Positions 54,991 through 63,941 of a stretch of DNA of 64,000 nt are shown here, piece by piece; position 1 is the first letter of the stretch, and every line of letters begins with the position of its first letter. The DNA comes from Wenyingzhuangia aestuarii. GTDB lineage: Bacteria > Bacteroidota > Bacteroidia > Flavobacteriales > Flavobacteriaceae. The DNA lies in assembly GCF_011927765.1 (NCBI RefSeq), contig NZ_JAATJG010000008.1, positions 113,181 through 177,180 on the forward strand. The letters run 5' to 3'. The position numbers and the translations under genes are program-made. A model generated the notes under the pieces. That model saw nothing but the letters and a program-made list of their open reading frames with translations. It was not told the DNA's origin and did no database searches.

Positions 54991-56214
54991 CTAAAACCAA
55001 GTAATTTTAGCTTCTTTTTTCTCTGTATCTACCCATACTTTTGCATGTTCAAATTCACGAGTAAACTCCCATCCATTTTCTACAACACGTTTATATGCTC
55101 CCTTTGGTGTTCCTAGTGATTTTTGTAGTTCAGGATAATCTACCAATGGCCCAGTATTTAAACGCCAACCCCAACCGTATTGAAAGTAAGAATAAGGCTG
55201 TGCACCAATTAAAAAACATGCTTGGTAATATTCTAATCTTTCCTTGGACAATTCTTCAAGAGATTCCCCTCTTGAACCTTTTATTAATGTTTGACTCGCC
55301 TCTTCTTTTTCAGCTTCCACACCTATTCTAAAAATAGACATTTTACCTGCTTTGGCGTTTGCTAACATATACTCCCATTCTTTCAGAAGGTTTTCTTTGC
55401 TTAACTTTTTATTATTATAATGTTCAAACATAGCGGCATCAACGGCAGGAAAAACATCTTTTACACCTGAAGCATTATTTCCTAACAATATTTTATTTGG
55501 TCCAATTGCTGCTTTTAAGTTCGTCATCATCTCACCCATGGCTTTTTCAACTTCCTCCTTTTGAGATTTTCGTAACCAAACAAAACCATGCATCTGATCT
55601 ATAAAAACTCCATCTGCTCCAGAATCTTTTACTCCTTTCGCAACTGTTTTTACCCACCAAGCTCTAAACTCAGGATTTAAAACATCAAAATTATAGATGT
55701 TTTTTCTATGTTCTAACTCTCCTGTTTCTTTATTATGAATTAAAAATTTCTCTAATTCAGGATGGTCTTTAATTTTGTTCTTTGCAAAATTTTGATTGTA
55801 TGAAGTAAATGGCCATGCATAAGCAGAATTAAAATAAAATAGGGCTTTGATATCTGGTTTTATGGCTTTAAAGTTTTTAATTTCTTCTTTAGCTCCAATT
55901 TCTGCAAACTTTAAAGTTCTGTATGCATGATGTTTTTCGACACAAATAAAATCTGTTTTTGCCGCTATTGTTTTCACTTCTTTAGAGTTTAATAACCTAG
56001 ATCCATCACCAAACATCACATATTGTGGTGTTGTCTCCCAACTAAACTTAGGATAAAAATCTTGTGAAACAAACTTACTACCATCACTTACGTAAAAATC
56101 TATTTTCTCGTTCTTAACGATTGTTGGAGTACTTGTATTATTTTTTGTTGTACTGCATGAACTAATAAGTACCATCAACGATAAAACAATAAGTTTTTTA
56201 ATGTTTTGGATCAT
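54991..56214 (-). CDS. Putative glycoside hydrolase lipoprotein (GHL15-like)
   Basis: 407 residues, lipobox SSCS at the start (LMVLISSCS). The body shows DFICVEKHHAYR, IKALFYFNSAYAWPF, NIYNFDVLNPEFRAWWVKTVAKGVKDSGADGVFIDQMHG and ILLGNNASG, resembling the TIM-barrel of hypothetical glycosidase family GHL15 (pfam14885). The D of DGVFID and the E/D in the AMFEHYNN segment are candidate catalytic residues. It is 25 bp downstream of the sulfatase gene, so both probably act on a sulfated glycan. Confidence 0.78.
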   Translation of the reverse strand: MIQNIKKLIVLSLMVLISSCSTTKNNTSTPTIVKNEKIDFYVSDGSKFVSQDFYPKFSWETTPQYVMFGDGSRLLNSKEVKTIAAKTDFICVEKHHAYRTLKFAEIGAKEEIKNFKAIKPDIKALFYFNSAYAWPFTSYNQNFAKNKIKDHPELEKFLIHNKETGELEHRKNIYNFDVLNPEFRAWWVKTVAKGVKDSGADGVFIDQMHGFVWLRKSQKEEVEKAMGEMMTNLKAAIGPNKILLGNNASGVKDVFPAVDAAMFEHYNNKKLSKENLLKEWEYMLANAKAGKMSIFRIGVEAEKEEASQTLIKGSRGESLEELSKERLEYYQACFLIGAQPYSYFQYGWGWRLNTGPLVDYPELQKSLGTPKGAYKRVVENGWEFTREFEHAKVWVDTEKKEAKITWF

Positions 56215-56238
56215 TATAAATATATTTAAATAAGTGTT

Positions 56239-57633
56239 TTAGTTTAATTTTTTTCTTTCTGATGAGAAACAGCTTTTAGGAGCTGACAAGGGCAATGTCT
56301 TTTTAAAAGTCTTTATTTTAGCTTTTAAAGTTTTTACTATTTCTGGATTTTGAGCCGAAACATCTATCTGCTCACTCCAATCTGAATTGATATTATATAA
56401 TTCTGTTTTACCTAGTTTTTCATTGATTAACAATTTCCATTCTCCATCTTGAACACCTGCTGATGGCCAAAAATATTCTTTGCGATTAGAAAATCTCCAA
56501 TCCCAAAAGATTTCACTATTACGTGTCATTGCTTGTCCTTTTAAAGCCTTTACAATACTGACCCCATCAGGCTTATAAGATTTTGGCAAGTCAGAATTTG
56601 CTAACTCTAAAAAAGTTGGAAGTAAATCTACCGTTGCTAATTCTGTAGTTCTGTTTATAACACCTGCAGGTACTGTTCCTGGCCATCTAACAATAAAAGG
56701 AATACGAACTCCTCCTGCGAACAATGATCTTTTTCTACCATTTAAACCTCCAGATTCACCTACTGAATAATATGTTCCAAAACCAGGTCCTGTAGAATTG
56801 TCTTCTGTAATTTTCTTAGTAACATCTCCTGTGATTTCTGGTCCATTATCAGAAGAAAATAAAACAATTGTATTCTTATCAATTCCTAAGTCTTTTAACG
56901 TTTGAAACAATTCACCGATACGAGCATCATATTCTGCTACAACAGCTGCATACACTTGTTTTTGCTCGTCTAAATGGGCAAATTTATCCATGTATTTTTT
57001 CTTTGGATAATGAGGAGTATGCGTGGCATGAATCCAAGCATTTACAAAGAATGGTTTGTTTTTATTACGTTTAGCAAACTCAATAGTTTTATATAACGTA
57101 GAATCTACTTGCATTTGATGCATTTTATTTGGTAGATTAAAAGCTCCAAATTCATCGTATCCATACTCTAAAGGAGACGGTGCTTCTTCTACATGGGTAT
57201 TTGTTAAATGCCATTTTCCAAAATGAGCTGTAGTATAGCCAGCTTCTTTTAACATTCTTGGTAACATTGGTGCCTTTGGGTTTAACCAATCTGGCATATT
57301 TCTTTTTATGTGAGACTCTACAGATGCAAAGTGACCATGTACACTATGACGAGCAGGATACTGCCCTGTCATTACCCCAACTCTACTTGGTGAACAAACT
57401 TGATTTACTACTGAAAAATTCTGAAAGTCAATTCCCTCTGAAGCCATTTTATCCAAACTAGGTGTTTCGCAAAATGTACTTCCGTGAATTCCCAAATCTC
57501 CATAACCCCAATCATCGGAAAAAATAAAGATGATATTGGGTTGTGTGTTTTTTTGTGCGTTTGCATTAAAATTACTTATAAAAGCAACTAAAACTATTAA
57601 ACTTTTTACAAGAGCTGTACTATAATTACTCAT
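56239..57633 (-). CDS. Family S1 sulfatase
   Basis: 464 residues from the ATG at 57633, which gives the signal (SLIVLVAFISNFNANAQ); a start at 57708 adds 25 residues. The formylglycine site is CSPSR at about residue 80, the metal ligands are SDDWGYGDLG early and SSDNGPEITG in the middle, and HTPHYPKKKYM carries a further histidine pair. Typical of secreted or periplasmic sulfatases that remove sulfate from algal polysaccharides. The specificity subfamily is not predictable. It is cotranscribed with the GHL15-like gene. Confidence 0.92.
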   Translation of the reverse strand: MSNYSTALVKSLIVLVAFISNFNANAQKNTQPNIIFIFSDDWGYGDLGIHGSTFCETPSLDKMASEGIDFQNFSVVNQVCSPSRVGVMTGQYPARHSVHGHFASVESHIKRNMPDWLNPKAPMLPRMLKEAGYTTAHFGKWHLTNTHVEEAPSPLEYGYDEFGAFNLPNKMHQMQVDSTLYKTIEFAKRNKNKPFFVNAWIHATHTPHYPKKKYMDKFAHLDEQKQVYAAVVAEYDARIGELFQTLKDLGIDKNTIVLFSSDNGPEITGDVTKKITEDNSTGPGFGTYYSVGESGGLNGRKRSLFAGGVRIPFIVRWPGTVPAGVINRTTELATVDLLPTFLELANSDLPKSYKPDGVSIVKALKGQAMTRNSEIFWDWRFSNRKEYFWPSAGVQDGEWKLLINEKLGKTELYNINSDWSEQIDVSAQNPEIVKTLKAKIKTFKKTLPLSAPKSCFSSERKKLN

Positions 57634-57788
57634 TCTATTTAGATCTATTATTTTAATTACTACAAACTTATTCTGAAGCCTTTTAGAAAAGGCACTCTTA
57701 TCAATCATACTTTTGCTGAAATCGTGAGAATAGCCCCTACCTTGCCATAAACTTTATAAAAACTGTTTTTATATTACTATTTAAAACA

Positions 57789-57828
57789 AAAAACCTCTTA
57801 AAAGTTAATTAACTTTTAAGAGGTTTTT
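57789..57828 (-). terminator. Perfect 20-bp palindromic terminator
   Basis: Arms 57789-57808 and 57809-57828 are exact complements without a spacer, with A5 and T5 ends. It terminates the minus-strand secreted-protein gene whose stop is at 57850. Confidence 0.9.
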
Positions 57829-57849
57829 ACAATTATAATCTACCAATAA

Positions 57850-58545
57850 CTATATTCCTATTTGATTTACACCATCTACTACTCTATTTCTAAATTCTAA
57901 AACATCATTTGCAACATAAGTTGTTCCATTAGATTCAAAAGAATAATTAAGTGTTATGGTACGTGTTTCAGGATTGAAAAAAGAACCTCCATCATCTGTT
58001 ACAACAACAGCTCCGGCAACACTTTCTATAGTAATAGTATTATCCTCAGCAATTACAAAGTTCATTTTGTCATTAGCTCCTCTTAAATTAGCAATACCAT
58101 CCATAGTACCATTTGCATATTTTTGGATTAATTGATATCTATTCCAACTTGCTCCATTATTACCAGCAATAGTCATAAAACCAGTAAACTGACCTGTATT
58201 ATCTGTTGGATCATAGTATCCTCCTACAGTAAAACTTTCTGTTCCTAAAGCCGTTTCATCTAGAACTAAATACCCTTGATAATCCATTAACAAAACTTTG
58301 TTTTCACTATTACTAGCATCTACAATAACTTCGCTATTAACCTGACTAATATTTACTAAGTTATTATCTCCTTTATTAGGGTCTTGATTGTTTACAACAA
58401 CAATATCTCCACTAGCATGTACATGAGTAACACCTGCTGGTAAATTATTAAGAGGATCTACACCTTCAAAGTCAATTTTAAAATCTTGTGAAAACCCTAA
58501 TGAGCTAATACACAATAATGATAGTAATAAGTATTTTTTTTTCAT
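57850..58545 (-). CDS. Secreted protein, unknown function
   Basis: 231 residues. Signal peptide (YLLLSLLCISSLGFSQ), then a beta-rich protein: DFKIDFEGVDPLNNLPAGV, NKVLLMDYQGYLVLDET, ESFTVGGYYDPTDNTGQFTGFMTIAGN and ITLNYSFESNGTTYVANDVLEF. The pattern of a jelly-roll lectin-like domain is possible. No sorting domain, lipobox or catalytic motif is recognised. It lies in line with the sulfatase and putative hydrolase but has its own terminator. Confidence 0.75.
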   Translation of the reverse strand: MKKKYLLLSLLCISSLGFSQDFKIDFEGVDPLNNLPAGVTHVHASGDIVVVNNQDPNKGDNNLVNISQVNSEVIVDASNSENKVLLMDYQGYLVLDETALGTESFTVGGYYDPTDNTGQFTGFMTIAGNNGASWNRYQLIQKYANGTMDGIANLRGANDKMNFVIAEDNTITIESVAGAVVVTDDGGSFFNPETRTITLNYSFESNGTTYVANDVLEFRNRVVDGVNQIGI

Positions 58546-58842
58546 TTTAAATAAGTTTTATTTATTGATAATATTTAAAACTAAAACTACACAAAAGGAC
58601 TTCTTTACTTAGGGGTCAACGGTATCACACTAAGGTGTAAAATGTTGCAAATACTTATTATTACATTAGAAAACAAAAGATTGAAAAGAATTTAGGATAC
58701 AAATAATGGATCTTATACTGTAAAAACAATAAAATTATTTTACTAGGCAATCACCAAAGTATTCAAATTTAAAACTTAAAAAATTACTGTTTTCATACAA
58801 TTATACTTGTTAGTAATTTAGAGAAGTTAGTAAACGTAAGGC
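58546..58842. other. Gene-free AT-rich spacer left of the element
   Basis: No convincing reading frame or RNA gene in this 297-bp stretch. It holds the upstream region of the minus-strand secreted-protein gene (start at 58545), though no perfect TAnnTTTG element was recognised on that strand. Confidence 0.55.
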
Positions 58843-58874
58843 ATAAAAAAAACCATCTCTATCCGAGATGGTTT
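58843..58874 (-). terminator. Terminator of a former tRNA gene (minus strand)
   Basis: Arms 58850-58859 and 58865-58874 (AAACCATCTC and complement) form a 10-bp stem with a five-base loop. On the minus strand the stem is followed by a run of T. It would stop transcripts coming from the right, where only the 3' end of a tRNA remains. Confidence 0.75.
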
Positions 58875-58889
58875 AAAAGCTTTAAGTAG

Positions 58890-58904
58890 TGGTCCCACAT
58901 GGGC
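58890..58904 (-). other. tRNA 3'-end remnant, likely left attachment site
   Basis: Read on the minus strand, GCCCATGTGGGACCA gives the end of a T-loop, a T-stem strand (CCATG), a seven-base acceptor strand (TGGGACC) and a discriminator A. Toward higher coordinates the match to a tRNA stops at once (58905 onward), so no full tRNA is present. The ending resembles the 3' part of Bacteroidetes tRNA-Met(CAT) genes. A tyrosine integrase gene begins 146 bp to the right. Confidence 0.65.
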
Positions 58905-59010
58905 AACATTTATTTTTTAACTCTATTTAATAGCATTTAACAGTGTTTATTAGTCATAAAAGAAAGGTATGGCACAATTTTTAAGCTATTAAAAAAAATA
59001 TTAATAGAAT

Positions 59011-59032
59011 TTCTGACACCAATTCTGACACC
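59011..59032. repeat. Direct repeats upstream of the integrase gene
   Basis: TTCTGACACC occurs at 59011-59020 and again at 59023-59032, twelve bases apart, just before the integrase start at 59051. Arm-type binding sites of tyrosine integrases look like this. Confidence 0.55.
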
Positions 59033-59050
59033 GAAGTTAAAAAATTAAAA

Positions 59051-60286
59051 ATGCAATTATCATTCTCGCTACGAAAAGACAAAAAAAACAAAAATGGTTT
59101 AATGCCAATACAACTAAACATTACTTTTAACAATCAAAAAATAAGACAAACCGTAAAGGAGGTTAGAGTACTGGAAAAAGACTGGAAAAAAGAAAGAATA
59201 AAACCAAACCTTAAAAGTGAAAAGTATAACTTTCATACTGAATATAATAAAATACTTGAGGATCTTGAAACTAAAGTAAATACAATATTCAGGTTTATCC
59301 ATTTAAATGAAATATTACCTACTAAAGATATTATTTTAAAAAAACTCCAAGATCATGATTTTGGGAAAGAAAAATTAGTTTACAATTTCTTTGACAAATA
59401 TGAGGAGTTTATAGAATCTAGAACTCATACACATGCTAAAGGAACTATTACAAAATATAAATCTTGTGGTAAATTCTTTAGAGACTTTAGTGAAAGAAAA
59501 AATTATGTATTGAGATTTGACACAATAGATATTCAATTTTTTGAAGCCTTTGGAAAATATTGCTTTACTGAAAAGCAAACGCTAAACAATTACTTCGCTA
59601 AACTAATTAAGGTACTAAAAACCTTTATGAATTGGAGTCTTGAAAGAGAATACCATGACAACTTATCTTTCAAAAAATTTAAAGCCCCTGAAGACGATAT
59701 TGATGTTATCTATTTAACTACTGAAGAATTAATGATTCTTTACAACTATAAATTCAATGACATTGAATTAGACAAAGCAAGAGACTTTTACTGCATGGGA
59801 GCTTTTACAGGACTAAGAATCAGTGATCTTAACAATTTATCGAATGCAAATATTAGCGAAAATGAAATTACATTAACTAATATCAAAACCAAAACAACAA
59901 ATAGAACAATTCCATTAAATAAATATTCTAGTGAAATCATAGAGAAATATAAAGACTCTATTCATTTCCCTATACCCAAAATAACAAAAAACAAAGTTAA
60001 CCGTGATATTAAAAAAGCATGCAGAATTGCTAAAATAAATAAGGAAATAAACACTACCAGATATATAGGATCTACTGTAGTTAACCGAACTAATAAAAAA
60101 CACGAATTAATAACTATACATACGGCAAGAAAAACATTTATAACAAATAGTTTATTTCTTGGAATGAAGGAGCATATTGTAAAAGAGATATCAAATCACT
60201 CAGACGACAAATCATTTAAAAAATATGTGCACGTTTCTAATATTCAAAAAAAATCAGCAATGACTAATACTTGGGATAAAATATAA
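59051..60286 (+). CDS. Tyrosine-type integrase/recombinase
   Basis: 411 residues. N-terminal arm-binding region (FSLRKDKKNKNGLMPIQLNITFNNQKI), a core-binding SAM-like domain (FFDKYEEFIESRTHTHAKGTITKYK) and the catalytic domain: R in GAFTGLRISDL, HTARKTF (H-x-x-R), H in SNHSDD, and the nucleophile Tyr in KKYVHVS. All catalytic residues are intact. It integrates the element to its right into the tRNA 3' end at 58.9 kb. Confidence 0.93.
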   Translation: MQLSFSLRKDKKNKNGLMPIQLNITFNNQKIRQTVKEVRVLEKDWKKERIKPNLKSEKYNFHTEYNKILEDLETKVNTIFRFIHLNEILPTKDIILKKLQDHDFGKEKLVYNFFDKYEEFIESRTHTHAKGTITKYKSCGKFFRDFSERKNYVLRFDTIDIQFFEAFGKYCFTEKQTLNNYFAKLIKVLKTFMNWSLEREYHDNLSFKKFKAPEDDIDVIYLTTEELMILYNYKFNDIELDKARDFYCMGAFTGLRISDLNNLSNANISENEITLTNIKTKTTNRTIPLNKYSSEIIEKYKDSIHFPIPKITKNKVNRDIKKACRIAKINKEINTTRYIGSTVVNRTNKKHELITIHTARKTFITNSLFLGMKEHIVKEISNHSDDKSFKKYVHVSNIQKKSAMTNTWDKI

Positions 60287-60291
60287 TAAAT

Positions 60292-61431
60292 ATGGATACT
60301 AATGAGTTTACAAAAAGCTATAGTTCATTATTTGAAATAGCCAAGCCTAAGAACATTATTAAAAATGATTTTAAAATCAACAATAATGATTATTTTCTAA
60401 GCAACAACTACTGTTACTTATGTAAACAGTTAATTAAATACAAAAACAAGGCAAACAAGAAAAATCCTATTGATGGAATGTTTTATTTATTAAGAAAACT
60501 AAATAAGACTTTAAAGGTTAAAAAGAAAATTAAGAACAATCTTGATTTAGCCTATTTTAAAAATACCATCGAAATTCCATTTTATGAAATACTAGGTGAT
60601 ATTTCTAGAAAAATCAGAACAATGTACTATGTTAATTCTATTCATGTTTCATACCACAATACAAGTATTCTTTTAGGAAACCCTGAGTTAATATCGATTG
60701 CTTTATTCATAATGCCTTATGAAGAATTTTTACTCATATACAATAATGACAAAAAATATACATCATTGAAAGGATCAGATCAAAGATCTATTTTTGACAT
60801 GACTTATACATGCTTAAAAAACGGGTTAGAAAGGAGTAATTCTGATTATTTTATAGATTATACATATTTCACTACCTCTATAACATTAAATAAAATAACA
60901 TCCTTAATATACGACCCTATTGAAATGTATACTAATTCAACAGAAAAAGACCTCTCAATCCACACACTAAACAATACTATTGAGCTGCTTAATTATACAC
61001 CAGAAACGGTCGTAATTATAAATAACAAGTACAAACAATCTGAAATCTTAAATATTTTTAAACTCATTTCAGAAAGTTACATCCTTGACTCTGATATTTA
61101 TAATGTTGCTAGAACATTCATACAAAAGTTAACAAGATATCATGGCTCTCCCCCTAAAGGATATATAGATGAAAATAAAAACTCTTTTTATGATAGATAT
61201 GAAACCTTAAAAAACACATTTATTAGTGACTTTATAAGTATCATAAAACACTTAAGTGATAAAAATGCTTTTACCTCTAAAGTTAATGGAACACAAATGT
61301 CTATTATTTTTAAAGAACTTGGTTGTATATCACCCAGCGAAAAAACTATTAGAACTCTATATAAAACTGCTGAATTATCTTCCAAAGCAAAAGAAGGAAT
61401 TAATTATGAGCTTGCTAAAAAAGAAAATTAA
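60292..61431 (+). CDS. Unknown element-encoded protein
   Basis: 379 residues, very rich in Lys, Asn, Ile and Ser, with no signal peptide, membrane segment or recognised motif. It starts 5 bp after the integrase stop, so both are likely coexpressed. A C-terminal region (FTSKVNGTQMSIIFKELGCISPSEKTIRTLYK) could be a small helical domain. Its base use is more AT-rich than the housekeeping genes to the left. Confidence 0.75.
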   Translation: MDTNEFTKSYSSLFEIAKPKNIIKNDFKINNNDYFLSNNYCYLCKQLIKYKNKANKKNPIDGMFYLLRKLNKTLKVKKKIKNNLDLAYFKNTIEIPFYEILGDISRKIRTMYYVNSIHVSYHNTSILLGNPELISIALFIMPYEEFLLIYNNDKKYTSLKGSDQRSIFDMTYTCLKNGLERSNSDYFIDYTYFTTSITLNKITSLIYDPIEMYTNSTEKDLSIHTLNNTIELLNYTPETVVIINNKYKQSEILNIFKLISESYILDSDIYNVARTFIQKLTRYHGSPPKGYIDENKNSFYDRYETLKNTFISDFISIIKHLSDKNAFTSKVNGTQMSIIFKELGCISPSEKTIRTLYKTAELSSKAKEGINYELAKKEN

Positions 61432-61465
61432 TATTACTGATAAAGCCTTTAAAACCTATAGTATT

Positions 61466-61487
61466 GTTACCCAAAAAAACGGGTAAC
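61466..61487. terminator. Small hairpin after the unknown gene
   Basis: A 7-bp stem (61466-61472 with 61481-61487, GTTACCC type) around an eight-base loop, 35 bp past the stop. No clear T tract follows. Confidence 0.45.
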
Positions 61488-61550
61488 TAAAAACTCACTC
61501 CATTTTAATACAATTTTGATGAAAATTAATAACCATTAAAGTCTATTAAA

Positions 61551-61865
61551 ATGAGTAAAACAATCCTTTACAGCTATTCTCAAAAAGATATTGAAAATCT
61601 AATTGAGTTAACCATTGAAAAATTCACTAGAAACAGTTCATTACCCAATGAACACATTAATCTAAAAAGCGACAGGCTTACACAAAATCAAGCCTGTAAG
61701 CTTTTAGGTATTACCCCACAAACCATCATTAATTGGAAAAAGAAGAACCTTATTCCATTTTACAAAATTAATGGAGCTATATTTTATTCAAAAAATGAAA
61801 TTCTTGAATTAGCTCACCAAAACAAAGCATTACTTCATAAATATTCTAGAAAAGAAAAAGCGTAA
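61551..61865 (+). CDS. Helix-turn-helix protein (MerR/excisionase type)
   Basis: 104 residues. The central RLTQNQACKLLGITPQTIINWKKKNLIPFYKINGAIFYSKNEILELA is the winged-helix MerR/excisionase pattern common on Bacteroidetes elements. The N-terminal 35 residues form a polar helix. It may regulate integration or excision. Confidence 0.85.
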   Translation: MSKTILYSYSQKDIENLIELTIEKFTRNSSLPNEHINLKSDRLTQNQACKLLGITPQTIINWKKKNLIPFYKINGAIFYSKNEILELAHQNKALLHKYSRKEKA

Positions 61866-61890
61866 TAAAAGCTCCACACTTTTATTACGC
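61860..61890 (+). terminator. Terminator of the HTH gene
   Basis: A 12-bp perfect stem (61860-61871 with 61879-61890, GCGTAATAAAAG type) around a seven-base loop, overlapping the stop codon. The T tract is inside the right arm. Confidence 0.75.
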
Positions 61891-61945
61891 TCAAATTAGA
61901 TTTTCCTAAACCTATATATACAAATATATAGATAAATGACTATAT

Positions 61946-63085
61946 ATGAAAGACAAAACATATCATATTAATAATCCTGTATCAACAATATATGATAGAA
62001 TAGATGAATTTATAAAAAAACAATACGTCATTGTTTTTAATGAAGGAACATGTGATTTTGATATCAAATTAAAACATCAAAATTCATTTAAAAAATTAAA
62101 TATTGATTCGCTTTCTATCGCACTTGAAAGAGCTGGATATACAATTACTGACCCTAAGCTAGAAAAATACCTTAAATCAGACTATATCTCTAAAATTAAC
62201 CCTATAAATGAATATTTTAAAAATCTACCTGAATGGAATCAAAAGAATGATTACATAAAAGAGCTTGTTAAATGTATTCCCGTGAAAGAAAAAGAATTAT
62301 TTGAATATCATTTTAAAAAATGGCTTGTAAGAACTGTTAAATGTGGAATTTATGAACAAGAGGTTAATAAGCAATGTCTGGTTTTTATTCAGGAGCTACA
62401 GAATACTGGAAAAACTACGTTCTGTAGATATTTATGTCCTCCTGAATTAAAAAATCATTTTACAGAAAACATTGGATTTGACAAAGATTCTAGAATCCAG
62501 TTATGTACAAATTTCATGATTAACATGGATGAACTTGAATCTGTTCCTAAAAACTTAATGAACACATTGAAATCATATTTTTCAAAACAATTTATTAATG
62601 AAAGACTTCCCTATGATAAAAGAAACTCTAGAATATCAAGAAAAACCAGTTTTATTGGGTCAACAAATCTATTTAACTTCTTAAATGATGATACTGGTAG
62701 TGTGCGTTGGTTATGCTTTGAACTAGAGGGGTATTTTGATTTTAATTACTCTAAAATAAATATTGACTCCGTTTGGTCTCAAGCATATCATTTATCAAAA
62801 GACAAATCTTTTGAATGTCAAATTACAAGAGAAGATCAGTTAGAAAATGAAAGAAGAAACAAACAGTTTACTTATCAGGATGCTGCTGAAGAATTAATCT
62901 TAAAACATTTTACATCTTCTACACTTAAAAGTGATTTTAAAACAAGTACAGATATCGTAGATATATTAAGAACAAAAAGTACAACCAATATTAATTCAAT
63001 TCAAATTGGAAAAGCACTTAATAAGCTCCAATTCCCAAAAGATCGTCAAAAAGACATTAGAGGTTATTTAATAAAATTTAAATAA
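61946..63085 (+). CDS. VapE-family ATPase
   Basis: 379 residues. FIQELQNTGKTTFCRYL is a P-loop (first glycine replaced by Glu), followed by FMINMDELESVPKN (Walker B-like) and SFIGSTNLFNFLNDDTGSVRWLCFEL, which holds the arginine of VapE/primase-like superfamily-3 helicases. The N-terminal region is a winged-helix-like part. Such proteins replicate mobile elements. The primase gene follows after 67 bp. Confidence 0.85.
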   Translation: MKDKTYHINNPVSTIYDRIDEFIKKQYVIVFNEGTCDFDIKLKHQNSFKKLNIDSLSIALERAGYTITDPKLEKYLKSDYISKINPINEYFKNLPEWNQKNDYIKELVKCIPVKEKELFEYHFKKWLVRTVKCGIYEQEVNKQCLVFIQELQNTGKTTFCRYLCPPELKNHFTENIGFDKDSRIQLCTNFMINMDELESVPKNLMNTLKSYFSKQFINERLPYDKRNSRISRKTSFIGSTNLFNFLNDDTGSVRWLCFELEGYFDFNYSKINIDSVWSQAYHLSKDKSFECQITREDQLENERRNKQFTYQDAAEELILKHFTSSTLKSDFKTSTDIVDILRTKSTTNINSIQIGKALNKLQFPKDRQKDIRGYLIKFK

Positions 63086-63099
63086 TTCATAAAATCATC

Positions 63100-63136
63100 T
63101 TACCTACCTGCCGTCTTTTTTAAGACAGGTAGGTAA
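63100..63136. repeat. Inverted repeat between VapE and primase genes
   Basis: An 11-bp perfect inverted repeat (63100-63110 with 63126-63136, TTACCTACCTG and complement) encloses a short second stem (63114-63117 with 63122-63125). Each outer arm contains a tandem ACCT repeat. Confidence 0.7.
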
Positions 63137-63152
63137 CTTAAAAACATAAAAA

Positions 63153-63941
63153 ATGAATTTATCTATAGAAGAATATCTTAATAAACAAGGAATCTACCCT
63201 GCCAAGCGATATAACACATACGGCATGTATTACTCTTTCTTTCATAAAGAAAAAACACCTAGTCTAAAAGTAGACTATAAAAAAGATGTCTATTTTGATT
63301 TTAGCACCAACCAAGGAGGCAATCTTACAACATTAAAAAAATTATTAGGTGATAATATTACCAATTTCAATAACATATCCCCTCCTAAAATTAAAACGGT
63401 AAACACTAAATTAAAAAATCAAATATTTAGAGTTCAAAACCTTAAAAACAGATCTCTAATAGATTATCTAAATGAAAGAAAAATCACCAAAGAGATTTAT
63501 GACAAATATTGCTATGAAGTAGACTATGGTTATTATGAAAATTACCCTCGAAAAGCTATTGCTTTCATGAACAACAAAGGAGGATTTGAACTACGAAGTA
63601 CTCAATTTAAAGGTTGTATATATCACAAATCAATTACTACAATTTTTAACCAATCTGATGACACTTATATATTTGAAGGTTTTATAGATTTCCTTAGTCA
63701 TAAGATATTGTTTCCTCTAAAAAATGATAATTACATTATTTTAAATTCGACAAACCAAGCAACTAAAGCAATTGACTTTATTAATCAATCTAAGAATACT
63801 TATTGTTATTTAGATAATGATGAAGCAGCAAATATTTGTATGAAATATCTTCAAGAAAATTCAATATCAAAAATTACAGACATGAGATTTACGTACAAAG
63901 ACTATAATGATTTAAATGATTATTTAATGAATAAAAATTAA
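63153..63941 (+). CDS. Toprim-domain primase-like protein
   Basis: 262 residues. An N-terminal CHC2-like region keeps the fold signature FFHKEKTPSLKV but lacks the cysteines that bind zinc in DnaG-type primases. The Toprim domain shows IFEGFIDFLS (catalytic Glu) and CYLDNDEA (the DxD pair), and the end holds a YKDYNDLNDYL segment. Together with the VapE-like ATPase it forms a replication module of the element. The stop at 63941 is 59 bp before the window end. Confidence 0.87.
   Translation: MNLSIEEYLNKQGIYPAKRYNTYGMYYSFFHKEKTPSLKVDYKKDVYFDFSTNQGGNLTTLKKLLGDNITNFNNISPPKIKTVNTKLKNQIFRVQNLKNRSLIDYLNERKITKEIYDKYCYEVDYGYYENYPRKAIAFMNNKGGFELRSTQFKGCIYHKSITTIFNQSDDTYIFEGFIDFLSHKILFPLKNDNYIILNSTNQATKAIDFINQSKNTYCYLDNDEAANICMKYLQENSISKITDMRFTYKDYNDLNDYLMNKN

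Noticed and set aside
54916..55116. 66-residue frame on the plus strand
   Set aside because: Antisense to the 3' end of the glycoside hydrolase gene; AT-rich residue use typical of a shadow.
58890..58904. A complete tRNA gene at this point
   Set aside because: Only the T-loop end, T-stem strand and acceptor strand are present; no D-arm, anticodon arm or 5' acceptor strand occurs nearby.
61256..61486. 76-residue frame on the plus strand overlapping the unknown element gene
   Set aside because: It lies mostly inside the 60292-61431 gene in another frame and shows no independent start signal.
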